Notes: a model not told the origin generated them from the letters alone. Positions 44,413-56,314 are shown, counted from the first letter of the stretch. The stretch: DNA of 64,000 nucleotides from Aulostomus chinensis (GCA_037954235.1 JBBMOA010000004.1:31461420-31525419); one strand, 5' to 3'. A program made the numbers and translations.

Positions 44413-44649
44413 CTCTCTCACCACCCCCCAAAGTCTGTGCCAGGGTCTCTGGCCAGTGGTCAATGGCTCCTATCACCTGCCCAGGATGGATCCAGCTTGC
44501 TTGTCTTTGTAATTCTGCACTTATTAGAGACCTGGAAACAAAGGAATGCTGAAAAAGAGAAAATAGGACCTCAAACAAATGGGCTTGTGACACAATTTTA
44601 AAGAATTGTGTCAATGTGAATCTTTTACAAATGTGTGTGTGAGAATGTG

Positions 44650-44731
44650 GTTGTTGTGGCCGAGTGGTGAAGGCGATGGACTAGAAATCCATTGGGGTCT
44701 CCCTGCTCAGGTTGGAGTCCTGCCAACAACG
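44650..44731 (+). tRNA. tRNA-Ser (AGA), T-loop degenerate
   Basis: 82 nt with the long variable arm of class II tRNAs. GTTGTTG/CAACAAC acceptor, anticodon loop CTAGAAA, GGGTCTCCC variable arm. Box B reads GGTTGGAGTCC, so the invariant C56 is replaced by G. Possibly inactive. The first TTTT lies about 60 nt downstream. Confidence 0.75.
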
Positions 44732-45267
44732 TTAAAGTGTTGATGTTCTGGAGGAGACAACATCTGATCTTTGTTAGATCCACGAGTCAAAGGTTTTCTT
44801 TAAAGTGCTGCAGCAGCTGAGGATGAGGGAGAGACAGAATTTCAAACCATCTTCGTGAGGACATTTTGAAAAATGATGACATTTTGCCACAGTTATTATT
44901 GACTTGGAACACTGCAAAAATATCCCCTCTCCAAAAACCCTCCTCTTCAACTTTGTACCCAAGTTGTCTCCTCATCAGGCACCACAGTGTCCAGGATGTT
45001 CAGTCAAAAAGTCATTAATGATTTTAAAAATGTCCATCAAACACAAAATAAGGCTTCAAATAGGTAAAATCACCATCTGTAGACTGGACCAATATGCTGA
45101 TGTGATCCTTTGATTAGTTTAGGATCAGTCAGAGATCAAAGACTGAAGCAGGAGATCAATGCTCAGAACCCAGAGATCAAAGACAGAATTCAGACATCAG
45201 AGAAAGAATTCAGACATCAAACACATACCTGATGGAGGCTCCACCCCCCCCAGACAGTTTCCATGTA

Positions 45268-45320
45268 AGTCGTAAGTTTTATTTTTAAAGCGCCAAATCA
45301 CAACAAGTGTTATCTTCTTT
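45268..45320 (-). repeat. Dispersed teleost repeat tail, inverted
   Basis: GTTTTATTTTTAAAGCGCC then AAATCACAACAA: the reverse complement of the tail seen at 41730-41783. Confidence 0.55.
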
Positions 45321-45467
45321 TTATTCTTTTTATTAAAGATTGAAGCTCCATACAAGACAGAGTTTGTAGACAAGAACATCACAGCCTGGGAAGCTTTCAC
45401 TTCTTTTGATGGACAGCTTTGATTTCAGGTTCTACCTCTGTAAAATTGAAAGTAAAGTAAATGAAGC

Positions 45468-45660
45468 ACCTGTGAAGGTAAAACTGATGATGTCATGACT
45501 TGTTCAGTCCTCCAACGTTAAAGTCCAACAAGCTTTTGATTGTCTCTGATTCTCTGTGGCAAAATCCAACAAGAGGAAAAAGAAAATCTTGAGGTTGTCT
45601 CACTTTTTTTCATAGAAACTCTGCATAGGACAGTGATAGGATGCTTGTTTCCTTGGATGA
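45468..45660 (+). repeat. Duplicated segment, copy 2
   Basis: Partner of 42081-42245, with extra bases near 45590. It precedes tRNA-Ser(GCU) by about 290 bp. Confidence 0.75.
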
Positions 45661-45948
45661 AAAAGTCTGGTACTCTCATCTTCTTAAACATTTACTTGTT
45701 CAATCAGGACAAGAGAATCTGAGCTTGGATGTCATTTTGTAGTAAGAGGTGAATTAAACTTGTAAACATCAGCTGGTGTTCACTCTGATGATGTATCGAT
45801 GGTCTGTATTCTGCCTTCTGTAGCACGATGCTGCTGGGAAGAAGCCTGATTATGTCAGAGTTGTGTTCAGTGGCTCCTGCTGGGTCCATTTCTGACAAAT
45901 AGGCTCCAACGAGTTCAGGTGTTTAAAAGCTCAGGGTTGCTGTCAGCA

Positions 45949-46030
45949 GACGAGGTGGCCGAGTGGTTAAGGCGATGGACTGCTAATCCATTGTGCTCTG
46001 CACGCGTGGGTTTGAATCCCATCCTCGTCG
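45949..46030 (+). tRNA. tRNA-Ser (GCU)
   Basis: 82 nt, nearly identical to the vertebrate gene as I know it: GACGAGG/CCTCGTC acceptor, anticodon loop CTGCTAA, long variable arm. The only notable change is C56T in box B (GGTTTGAATCC). A TTTT lies about 45 nt downstream. Confidence 0.88.
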
Positions 46031-46288
46031 TGAGCGACTCTGGTTTCTACTCCTACATTATGGAATTACTGTGAGGCTTTTAACTGACACAGATACCAGT
46101 TGAGTCAACTTCCCTTTCACATCCTGACCAAAACAACTCAGACACCCAGAGCTCACATGTGTCAATCACCTCTGTGGAAGGTCCCGCCCCCACAGAGCTA
46201 TAAATCCTCCCATCAGTGAAGAAAACTGAAGACGCCTCTTGGATGAGAGCTGAAGCATCTTCAAGAAACCTGAAACAGTCCACTTGGT

Positions 46289-46345
46289 ACATTTAAATAA
46301 TTCTACAATTTCTTTCAGCTTTTGTCCAAAGCCACGTGCATGTAT
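46289..46345 (-). repeat. Dispersed repeat tail, inverted copy
   Basis: Reverse complement reads GTGGCTTTGGACAAAAGC then AAATTGTAGAATT, matching 44331-44385. Confidence 0.55.
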
Positions 46346-47307
46346 CACATGTATATAATATATATGTGATACTCTTTCATCTACTCATGAACCAAAAATG
46401 CAGTCTAATACCAGTAAATTTGTGCAGAAAAATGTCATTTGTGCTCCTTCTTTTATTTATTTAGTATTTTTTAATGTATTTTCTTTCAATTCACATTTTG
46501 TCCATTAACTTCATCATCACTCTTCACAGTCGCCATCTCATCACATGACTAAAGTTTGGGTTCTGTATTGGTGGTAAAATATCCTTCCATGCCCCTCACT
46601 AGTTTGCACACAGAAAAGCATATTTTACTGGTTTCAAATCTCTTAGCGTGTTCTCTCTCTTAAACCAGCTGTGGCAGCTTTCATTGTGTGATTGATTTTA
46701 AAATATAAAGATAGAACAGAACCATTGGAATAAGATGTCGGGACATTTGAAGGAATGTAAATCTCCTGTTGAAATGTTGCAGTGTGCAGCTGAGACTCTC
46801 TGGCAGTGGCACAAGGAGCCACAATGTCAGAACCTGGACCCTCCTGGAGGAGAACCAAAGGTGAGGGCCTTCTTGGCTCCAGCTTGATGGAAATCAAGTG
46901 TCTGAGGCTGTTAGCAGCCATGAAGTTGATCTGGTTGGGCACTGGTATTTTTTCTTGCTGCAGCTCAGGAGTGATTCAGGAGAAGAGTTTCAGAACAGCC
47001 AAGGTTGGGACTGGAATTTTAAAATTTCCCCTGGAACCAGACAAACTTGGGAGGTAAAACCTCCAATCATAGCCACTCAGATGCAGCAGCAGAAAGAAGC
47101 TGTCATCTACCCTGACAGTCAGGGCATCAAGTCAAGAAAACATCAACCATCTTGTAGTTCCAAACCTTCACCTGTCAGATTCAGCTACTTCTTATTGTGG
47201 GACTTTAAATTTGAACACAATGGAATTTGGACAAGGAGTTTTCCTTCAAGTCCAAACATCATCGTCCAGCCTCCAACCAGAGGTCCATCAGTTATCATGG
47301 GAGCCAC
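46346..47307. other. Intergenic stretch, no gene recognised
   Basis: Short open frames occur on both strands (for example around 46640-46940 minus and 46898-47332 plus), but none shows a recognisable domain or consistent splice sites. Confidence 0.5.
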
Positions 47308-49333
47308 ATGTGGAGTCTGGGTTCTTTTCTAGAATGTGACGGCAATGACAGTCCTGCCAAGTGACATCACTGACATGAATGGATGACTTCAGTCACATGA
47401 CTGGATGAGTTGAAAATTTTGTTGTTGGCCTCTGGACCTTTTTTAAATCAGTAGTTGACCACAGGTAGCTTAGCCAACTGTTAACTAATTAACTTTTAGT
47501 CCAGACAAAGAATGTGGGTTGACAGTTATTCATACAAAGTCTTTGGTTTCAGATGCAGCCTCAACTGAGACTCCAAGTTCAGAGGATGGGTTTGTTTGCT
47601 GTCAGGTTGCCACCTTTCAGAAATGAAAATCAGGGACGCCCACCACGGCTCCTGGGGGCCAGGACCACCAGGGGCCTGACTCCCATTAGGTGGGTGCCCA
47701 CAGCAGTGGTGTGTTTTATTTTGTAGGTGTTTTTAGTCAAGGGGTGATCAAGAAAGCAATTCCTCCTACTTAAAGCTTGAAATGCTTTATCACCAATAAA
47801 CACATTCTTTATTGTTCAACACTGAACTGCACAATTAAGTTTTAAAATATAAACTCAATAAATGGAGAACTTTATGTGACTTAAGTTCATAACACATCAG
47901 CAGGTTTCCCTCCCTTCTTTTTCCAAGTCTCCTTCTTGTTCCTCCTTGCAGCTCTGGGGAACTCTTGGTCTCTCAAAGCCCTGTTGGAAAACTCTGAACA
48001 GGACTGCTCAAAGTTGAGAGTGATCACTCCTTTGAGCTCCATGGAGCTCCTGTTCCTGCAGTCACTCCATTTCTGCTTTTCATTTTGTGTTTGTATTAAA
48101 GTTCTATTGCTGAAAATAAGAGACTTTTTTTCCTTTTTCTTGAAGTAAATATATGAGGGTCGAAACTGACCCATAACACCATGGATGTTTCAATAGTTAA
48201 TAATATTAAAATGAAGAATAAATCAAACCAATCCATGTCAGAGATGTGTTCTAACACCCCTCAGTAATGGTCAGCAAACACAACAACCTTTTGTTTATTT
48301 CTATGATTTTCTTGAGGTTCATTTTATCATTTTTTTAATTGAAATCGAGGGTTTACTGACTAAAAAAAGGTCCAGAGGCCCACAACAAAATATTCAAATC
48401 AATATTTCCATGCATAAGGAAGCCTAACAAGGTAACCAAGAGATGGGAAACAACATGGATGATAGAAAATTGTTTTTAGTTTATTTGACAGCTGATTGAA
48501 GATGTGGGTCAAAACTGACCGTTAACATAAGAGATGGGAACAGAAAGCTAACACAAGAGGAAGGTTGAAGCTATGAAAAAGGAGTTAGAAAAATCTTGAA
48601 CTGACAGTAGAAATATCCTTTTGTGTGTTTACCTTTGTTGACAGAAGTCACTTTAGCTTGGCAGTGAAAAGAATCTCTGCTAGCTTGACAAATAAGTGGC
48701 ACAAACTGGGTTCAAGCTGGACTTTGGACACTGGTATCTGCAACAACTCCCATCAACTCCTAATCTAGCATCTCTGCTGTGGTCAAACTATTTTACAGAA
48801 CATTTGACAGACCTGTGGAGCAGTGAGGACAGACATGAGTTGATCCACATGATCCACTGAAGCACCATTTTACCCTGCCACTGAGGACACAAACATGAGC
48901 TGGAGTTGGGAATCTTGAACTGAACCTGGTATCACAGCGACACCTACTGCTGCAAAATGGAACAGCAACATTGAACCCAAGTGCAGGATTGGAGGGAGAC
49001 TGATGGTCGCTGTTTGGGTTTTTGAAAAACAAGGAGGGCTTTGGTTCAAGCTGGATTCTCAGAGACTATTTCCCCAACCTCTACATTGGCATCTACACTG
49101 TCATCCAGTCAGGTGACTGAAGTCATCCAGTCATGTGACTGAAGTCATCCAGTCAGGTGACTGAAGTCATCCAGTCAGGTGACTGAAGTCATCCAGTCAG
49201 GTGACTGAAGTCATCCAGTCAGGTGACTGAAGTCATCCAGTCAGGTGACTGAAGTCATCCATTTATGTCAGTGATGTCACTTGGCAGGACTGTCATTGCC
49301 GTCACATTCTAGAAAAGAACCCAGACTCCACAT
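47308..49333. repeat. Interrupted inverted repeat, about 2 kb across
   Basis: The left arm 47308-47457 is continuous. Its outer part is the reverse complement of 49255-49333 (for example TGGAGTCTGGGTTCTTTTCT against AGAAAAGAACCCAGACTCCA). Its inner part is the reverse complement of 48351-48396 (GGCCTCTGGACC against GGTCCAGAGGCC). The right arm is thus split by about 690 bp plus a minisatellite. The centre contains two related GGGTCnAAACTGACC motifs (48157 and 48507). No coding potential is recognised. Possibly a decayed fold-back DNA element. Confidence 0.8.
49101..49254 (+). repeat. 22-bp minisatellite, seven copies
   Basis: The unit is TCATCCAGTCAGGTGACTGA plus AG. Copy two has ATG for AGG. 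It lies in the right arm of the inverted repeat. The left arm (about 47382-47406) has only one unit. Confidence 0.95.
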
Positions 49334-49586
49334 TTCCTCCTATCTATTATTGTGTCCCACCCTCCTGGTCCTTACCCTGAATTCTCAGAGTTTTTATCCA
49401 GTTCAGTTCTCAAAACGGATGAAGTCATGAGTGTCGATAAATTTCCTTTTCTCCACTGATTATATGTCAAGGTTTGTGTGGGGGGGTGGAGCCTATCCCA
49501 GCAGCCTTCGGACAAGAGGCGTGGCCACCAGATCGTTTGGATTGTCTATAAAATCAAGTACACATGAACATTAAGAGGTTTACACA

Positions 49587-49658
49587 GGGCTGGTGGTGCA
49601 ATGGATAGCATGACTGACTACTGTCAGAAGATTCTAGGTTCAACTCCTGGCTCGCTCA
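49587..49658 (+). pseudogene. tRNA-Arg (ACG) pseudogene
   Basis: Resembles vertebrate tRNA-Arg-ACG (GATTCTAGGTTCAACTCC, GGCTCGCTC). The anticodon arm reads CTGACTACTGTCAG, so it is shortened and the ACG is lost (ACTGT in place of ACGGAT). The D arm is also altered. Confidence 0.75.
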
Positions 49659-51837
49659 CTTCAAGTTTTATACTGAGAAGCTTTCACACCTGAAGTGTGA
49701 ACCACTGCTAAAAGTCCCTGAAATCCTCCAAGGTTTCCTCCTTGTCTGCTGTAAACATGAACACATGCATGGCTCCTGCTACCTCTCACATGTTCAGCTG
49801 GCACTTGACAGTGACAGCAGGAGAACAAAAAATCCCAGTGTGTCATCAACATTTCCTGGAAACTAAATGATAGAAGCTGTTGAATTTCTGTATCAGAACA
49901 AGGAGAAAGGAGCCCCAATGAAAGAGTGATGATTCTTTATTTTGATTTTGTTCTTCACTCCTACACAAGAGAGTGAAAGTGTCGGCTGGCAGGGAGCAAC
50001 TGCCTGCTTCAGAATGGGACGAGCCTCAGGACTTTCCAGTGAGAGCTGCAAAGCTTTCACTTTATCAATGGAATCACTGGGAAAAGAAACTCATCCTGTC
50101 AGATGAAGGCCAAAGAGTTTTGCTTCACTGTGTTGAGGGAGGGTTTGTTCAGATGATTCTAGAAGAAGAAATCAAAACATCATCAATTAACATTCAGAAG
50201 AAGTGAATGCAGAGTTTTATTGATGGTTTCAGGAATCAGCCTCTGGGTTCGTGGTGCTCCAATCTTCAGACAACTGAAAGTGATGAAACCACCTGTGTTG
50301 AGTTGTCTTCCATCATGGAAAACTAAAAGGAAAAATTCACACAATTAAACATTCATGGGTTAACAGTTAGCTGAGCTACCAGTGGTCAAACCTGCAGCTG
50401 AGGGAACAAACAAGAGCAGGCTAACATTTGTATTTGAATTTTATGTATGCAAAGAATCAGAAAGGCAGTTACAATGACATCATCAATACAAAACCTTGGG
50501 CTCACAAAGATGAAGTGAACAATTTCCACAATCAATCCCAAATTTAGTCCTGAAGTTAGAAAATAATATTAGCTAGCTAGCTAACGTTAGCTAGTTAATG
50601 TTAGCAAGCTGGCAATATTTAGCACCATCAAATAGTTCAAACAAGGTCAACAGCTGTTATAATGATGGTCACATGATTTAAAAGATTAAAAACAACTCTC
50701 TGTATCAATGTGAGATAGAGTTACATAAATGAATAGAACATTACTCACTGACTGAAAATTGAAAAAGCACCAGACTTTGGTCCAGAGCTTGGTTCTAACG
50801 TGACTTTACAGCACTTTTGAGGGCCTGAGCCAGAAGGAACTTCTGGCAAAGACTCCATTATTTTTCCACTTTTTTTTCTTCTTGCAATCAACACTGCCCA
50901 GAGTTCATCTGCAGGAAATAAGACTCATACAATTGATGCAGTTTGGTCAGACGGTGCAGACACACTTGACACCCAGAGAGGTGAGCAGGTTTTGGACCAA
51001 GTTGAAACTTGTCAAGTATTTGAGACAGAAAATGACAGAAAGCTGTGGCTGTGTTCTGGTTCTGCATGTTTTAGATTTATTCCCCTCCCAGTAATGTCTT
51101 ATTTCCAGCTCTGCTCTCCCTCAACTACTGTTTAGTGTCATATTTATTTTGCTGACTACTTCATTGACATGTGGTAAAAATGTCTTGTGTTTCCTGAAAT
51201 TAACTGAGTGCTGCTCAGTAAAGTTGACATGACTTGAGATTCTATTCCTGGTTGGTCCATTTCAACATTCTTATCCTTCCTATAATTGGAAATAAAGTTT
51301 CAGTCAGGAATGTACTTGATTAGTACTGCATATAGTACACATCAGTCACTGCCATTACACAGTGGAATGGAAGTTGAAATACTGTTTACCAGCAAGCTGA
51401 AAACTGTTGTGGTATTTGACAATTCCATTGTTTCTGAATGAAAATCATGTGAAGGAGAATCATTGAGACATCCTAAAAATGGCTGAGGTCTCTGAGCTGC
51501 AGCAGGTCTGAGCTGCTTTTGATGCCCAGATGATGAGGAGGCAGTGAATGTTGGGTTTGGTGGAGCTGAAAAAATGCTGCAGGTGTTGAGAGGTCTGCTG
51601 GTGTCCAGGACTTCCTCTCCAGGTCTCAGCTTCTCCCTGCAGTTCCCACAAACACCACAACAGTCCTGGAACCCCTGCAGATGGTGGAGGACCATGATGA
51701 CCCCGATGCACCATCAGGGCATCAAAAAGCAGTCCTGATGATCAAAAAGGTCCCTCCACTCATTCAGGGTCAACTCTAGAAGAAGCTTCTGGAACAGATG
51801 AGCAAACACACTCAACTAGAAATCATGATTTAAACAC
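49659..51837. other. Intergenic stretch, no gene recognised
   Basis: Includes a short palindromic TAGCTAGCTAGCTAACGTTAG region (50570-50610). Open frames at 49973-50206 (+) and 51342-51714 (-) show no domain I can name. Confidence 0.5.
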
Positions 51838-52101
51838 AATGTTGATTTTTTACAAATTCCTTCAATGTTTTAAAAACCATCAAAGTGGACAGAAGCCCAG
51901 ATGGTCCAAACCTGTTTCCTGTCTCCTGCCATTGTGGAGAGCCTTTGTTCTGTCCTGCTGCTGTCCAGTTGTCTCTACTGAGCTCCTCTGCTGGTTCCAC
52001 CTTGAAGAGGGTCTGAGCTAAAATTGAACCTTGAGGAACTTCAACCTTTGATCTCAGAGTTTTGTGTTTGATCTTAGAATTCTTTCTTTGATCTCACCTG
52101 A
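51838..52101. repeat. Left arm of a large inverted repeat
   Basis: Reverse complement of 53794-54201, for example AGCCCAGATGGTCC against GGACCATCTGGGCT and TTTGATCTCAGAGTTTTG against CAAAACTCTGAGATCAAA. The arm is shorter than its partner because it lacks most of the L2 RT segment at 53882-54065. Confidence 0.88.
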
Positions 52102-52137
52102 GACAAAGAAATGGAAGCTCAATCTGCTGTTGAGGAG

Positions 52138-52209
52138 GCCGTGATCGTATAGTGGTTAGTACTCTGTGTTGTGGCCGCAGCAACCCCGGTTCGAATCCGG
52201 GTCACGGCA
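52138..52209 (+). tRNA. tRNA-His (GUG)
   Basis: 72 nt. GCCGTGA/TCACGGC acceptor, anticodon loop TTGTGGC, perfect box B GGTTCGAATCC. It matches vertebrate tRNA-His closely and is the best-preserved tRNA gene of this cluster. It lies in the loop of the inverted repeat, 36 bp from the left arm. Confidence 0.95.
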
Positions 52210-53233
52210 GCATGAGACAAATTTCTTGTGTGCACTGATGGACACAAACCAAGCTGAAATTTCCCACAATGCAACAGGGCGGTGTTTGGTCAGTGTTGAG
52301 CAGGCGTCAGTCTGACAATGATGTGATACTGTTTTGTTATCACTTGACCAGACCCAAAAGTAGGCTCCAGGTATCAGTTTCTTCTCAATGCTAATGTCTG
52401 CTACTTTGATGGTTCTGACTACAAAAAGGTCCAGACCCCTGGATATGGTGGTTCCTCCCTAAACGTAGATTCTGTCAGCTCATGTTTTGAAATCAACTCA
52501 CCATGAACACAAGTAGATTTCAATGGACTGCAAATGTGTCTCATTTAATGGTAAACATGTCAAATATAAATTCCATCACCTGAGGAGGTCTGCTGCTGGA
52601 ATTAAGCTCCAGATATTCACAAGATATTCTAGAGCTTTAAAATAACCCTTATCCCAGTGGCTTTCACGTGTGAGACAGAAGAACATGGATGGATGGAAAT
52701 ATAATATTTAATATATTGCAGGATATTTTCCAATATATTCCACTATATTTACTATATTTTCGATCTTGTTTCAATGTTATAACATTAAGCTCATCTTAGT
52801 AAAACAATGAAGTTACCTGAACTAAATTCTTGAAAAAAAAAACTGTCACTGACTGAAATAAATCAAATCTACTTCAAAGTTCCTTCTGTTGTCATAAGTC
52901 AGCCATTTTAAGTGTACTTGTAGTTCCAGGGCATTCCAAGTGGAGATGATATGAATCATTTTGTTCGATGAACTCAGTTCCTCTGCTTTGATGTTGGTGG
53001 ACTGAGTGGAGTTTGCCTGAACCTGCTTGAACCTGTTTGCTCCTGCTCAGTCCCTCACTCAAGCCTCACTCAGCCTCAGCAGCACCGCTCCACTGAGGAC
53101 TGATTCAGGTTCCTAGCAACCAAATACAGAGGAGAGCCCAGCCTCACGGCAGGTCTTTGCAGAATCAATTTTCACAATCAAAGCTCCCACAGCTGCAAAA
53201 AGTGAGAGGACAAGCAGTGATGTTCAAGATGAA
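52210..53233. other. Intergenic stretch, no gene recognised
   Basis: AT-rich, with ATATTTAATATATTGCAGGA-like runs around 52700-52760. Nothing else is recognised. Confidence 0.5.
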
Positions 53234-53306
53234 TGTCCAACATGGGGCTTGAACCCACAATCCTGGGATTAAGCATCTCATGCTCTACTGACTGAGCTAG
53301 TTAGGC
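53234..53306 (-). pseudogene. tRNA-Lys (CUU) pseudogene
   Basis: 73 nt with a recognisable tRNA-Lys-CUU body (CTAGCTCAGTCAGTAGAGCA, box B GGTTCAAGCC). The anticodon loop reads TGCTTAA, so the invariant U33 is replaced by G, and the anticodon stem has a mismatch. Probably not functional. Confidence 0.75.
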
Positions 53307-53793
53307 TACATCTGAGTAACTTCAATAGCATGAAGTGATCAGAGTGAGAGACGTTACAAGCGCTTCATCTGCAAAAGAAAAGAACAGCGCCATCTGGCAT
53401 ACACGTGACCACAGTCACATGAGCAATCACATGATTAATGAATGACAACAAACACACCTTCATCTTTGACAAAACAGTAAAATAAAAGGTGAATCACAGA
53501 TGAGACACCAGTGGTAAAAACACTAAAGTGCTGTCAAGGAGAAACAGGATACGACCAAACACACACACAAGTTACAGAGAGAGAACTCTCCCAGAAGGAA
53601 CCACTCAAAGGAGAACCATAGACATCATCAGGCTGTATGACCTCATCAATATGAGACAGGGGGATAGGAAACAAGCTCAGAGATGTCAGAAAAATGAGAT
53701 CCAAGCGGTGAGAAAGCTTCAACTGGTGAGGTTACAGAAGAAGACTGAGAGATCAAAGACAATTTGTGTCCACAAAGAAATCATTGAGAAATC

Positions 53794-54201
53794 AAGGTGA
53801 GATCAAAGAAGGAATTCTAAGATCAAACACAAAACTCTGAGATCAAAGGTTGAAGTTCCCCAAGGTTCAGTTTTAGCTCAGACTCTCTTTAATATCTCTA
53901 TACTGCCACTTGTCATCAGGAGACTCAGTATAAACTTCCACAGTTCTGCTGATGTCACATAGCTGTACATCGCCGTGTCTCCTGATGACTTCCTCCACGT
54001 CACCTGTTGATGTGACAGGACTCGACCAAACGTCATGTTTTGATGAAGGGGGTGTGAGTCTGAGTTGGCTCAGTTGAGACAACTGGACAGCAGCAGGACA
54101 GAACAGAGACTCTCCACAATGACAGGAGACAGGAAACAGGTTTGGACCATCTGGGCTCCACCCACTTGTATTTATTAAAGGAAATTGTAAAAATCAACAA
54201 A
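53794..54201. repeat. Right arm of the large inverted repeat
   Basis: Partner of 51838-52101. It is longer because it keeps a segment of an old LINE. Confidence 0.88.
53849..53998 (+). pseudogene. L2-type LINE reverse-transcriptase relic
   Basis: Translates as VPQGSVLAQTLFNISILPL ... INFHSSADV, stop, LYIAVSPDDF. This matches the RT region of L2-like elements (VPQGSVLGP, FHxYADDTQLY, SPDD). The catalytic YADD has become SADV and an in-frame TAG follows, so it is dead. Confidence 0.8.
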
Positions 54202-56191
54202 GTGGAAACATTGGTTTTGCCAGTGGGTTTAAATCATGATTGATATGTTAGTGTTTGTTCATCCATTTATTTGTCCAAGAGAAGAAGAAGTGACTCTGAG
54301 TCAAACTGGAGTCCTTTGAGGTCTGGCATCTCAAGAAGGAGGAGCATTCAGGCTGAGGTCATCATAACAGTCAGGATGTGCTGACTCATCATTAGTGGGA
54401 ATCTCAGTGTCAATGTTGTGTAGTGAGGGACAGCACTGTTGCTGTGGCCTGATATGTAGATGAAGGAGTCAATGAGACACCATGAAGACAGACAGCATTG
54501 CTGGACAACACCTTCTTTTATTACTTCAGCATTGGCAAGAACTGGAAGCATCAGCAGAACCACCGCAGAAAAAGAACACTTCTTTTTTTACAGATTTTTC
54601 ATGTCACCAAGCACTCTATGAGCTAAACTGCCCCCTTCTGGTGTAACTACGCATGTACAGGTGAAACAATGAAACTCTTCCCAAAAATAACAGAAAATCA
54701 TGGAGCTCATTATGACATCACACTAACTACTTTCACTCCAGAAATCAGGTCATGACATCATAAAGAAGAATAGAAGTCTCTTCCTCACAGGTGTCACAGA
54801 ACAAAATCTCTCCAACACTGAACAGTAGTGAGAAAGCAAAGCTGGTAAGAAGACAGGACTGTTGGAGGAGGAAACCTCTCAATGTTCCAGAGTTGTTTCA
54901 GTGGAAGACATCACATTTGGGAGGGAGATTCTTGACATTTTCATCCATTTTTATTTTGGTCAGATGAACACATCATGAGCTCTACTTGGACAGAATACGC
55001 CTTCAAACAGGCAGGGGTGCTGAGGCTCAGAGACCAACAGTTGAACAACATCAGAGCTCATCAGAACAAAGACCAAGGTGTCTGTTTTCATTTCAAAAGA
55101 TTTGTTGTCAGTGAGTCTCTTATATTTTTCATCAACACCTGAATGAAGGATGGTTTCATGAAAAACTGTCATTTTTTTAACGAAAGCTGAGAAAAACACA
55201 GTTTTGTCAAAGAAGTGGTTTTCCAGCATCAAACTGGACTTCATTTTGTTTCCATCTCTCATTTGGTGACTTCAAATGTTCACTGTAAAAATCCAGCCTA
55301 CTAATCAGGAGGAGGCCCAGTATTGGACCATGAGCTGATCTCTGCTATGCTGGTAGATGGGAACTTGTTTAAAGTTGATTTTGTGATTATTTTTCAACAA
55401 AATGTGCTCAGACGGCTCCTCAACAGTTCTGATGATGAACAGAACCTCTGTCCTCATGGGTCATGTGACAGGATGTGACCTCTACATGAGCCAGAAGCAG
55501 TGAACGCACCCCCGCACAGCAGAACATGTTCACTTGACCTGCTCTGGCTACTTGTGGTTAGCTTGCTGCTAAAAAAAGTGGGTACAAAAATGGAATCATG
55601 GTCCCTTCAGACTTTCCATCAGTTTTATTCTGTCAGTGGAACGAGTCAGTTTGGGCTGTAGAGACTAAAACAATCAATCCAATGTTTTGCAGCCACTTCT
55701 TCTTGGATGTTTATGGGAAAAAAGTATTTTGGGGCCACAGTGCATCACGTGGTGGATGGGGGAGGAGCATCCAAATCTGAGGAGACGTTTCCATTGGATG
55801 GAAAATGAGTCGACACCACTGAGGGAAGGATGAGTCCTCAAATGTTTGAATTGTTTTAACAGGAAGAGAAAAAAAGAAAAACTGGGAGTTTGATGTAAAA
55901 ACACTGGAAAAGTTTTTGGTTTGTCAAGTGTGGAGAGATAAATGAGCCATGACCACAGAGATGCAGGATCAGAACTGAGAACATGGAGTTTTCATTTCAG
56001 GGACCTTCAATAACCTTTGATCTATCTGATAAAACAGGCCAGAACTGAGACTTGACCTTGAGAACAGAGATGGACGATCATGAAAACATGAGGAAAACTA
56101 CAAGACTGCAATGAGGAGACGTCCTGTTGCTTTAAACATCATCACGGTGAAAGCAGAAGAAGCCTGGAGCTCAGTTGTGGCGGCGCTGCAG
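54202..56191. other. Stretch downstream of the receptor gene, no gene recognised
   Basis: This lies 3' of the SRCR gene on the minus strand. Reverse-complement AATAAA signals occur (for example TTTATT near 54515 and 55621), but none can be assigned. A 100-codon open frame at 54960-55262 (-) is unassigned. Confidence 0.5.
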
Positions 56192-56314
56192 TCACACGTC
56201 CGTGGTGTCTTGGTGGTGAACTCCAGCCTCTTCATCAACCAAGCCTTCCTCTGTAGCATCACCAGCATTGAGTTCAATGTTCTCCTGGTGTCCTGCCTGC
56301 CGCTCCATTTTGGC
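56192..56314 (-). CDS. SRCR/Ig receptor, terminal exon (cytoplasmic tail)
   Basis: Begins after TTCCAG with GCC AAA ATG and runs 40 codons to a TGA at 56192-56194. It joins the preceding exon in phase 0, giving ...FYRYFK|AKMERQ. The tail is short and acidic (DATEEGLVDEE), with no Tyr-based signalling motif visible. It is the last of nine exons assigned to one minus-strand gene. The 3' UTR and poly(A) site were not determined. Confidence 0.75.
   Translation of the reverse strand, partial: AKMERQAGHQENIELNAGDATEEGLVDEEAGVHHQDTTDV

Larger units (their letters stand above)
42365..44649. other. Intergenic stretch, no gene recognised
   Basis: Contains a pyrimidine-rich tract (42690-42860) ending CTGCTGCTCCAG, the microsatellite at 43696, and a dispersed repeat tail at 44326. 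Open frames on the + strand around 42490-43370 show no domain that I recognise. Confidence 0.5.
44732..45948. other. Intergenic stretch, no gene recognised
   Basis: Holds a cluster of GATCAAAGA/GACATCA direct repeats (about 45120-45230), an inverted dispersed-repeat tail (45268-45320) and the second copy of the duplicated segment. Confidence 0.5.

Noticed and set aside
49973..50206. 77-codon + strand open frame
   Set aside because: No family recognised and no support from neighbours.
54960..55262. 100-codon minus-strand open frame
   Set aside because: No recognisable domain, no convincing splice sites, and a length expected by chance in AT-rich DNA of this size.
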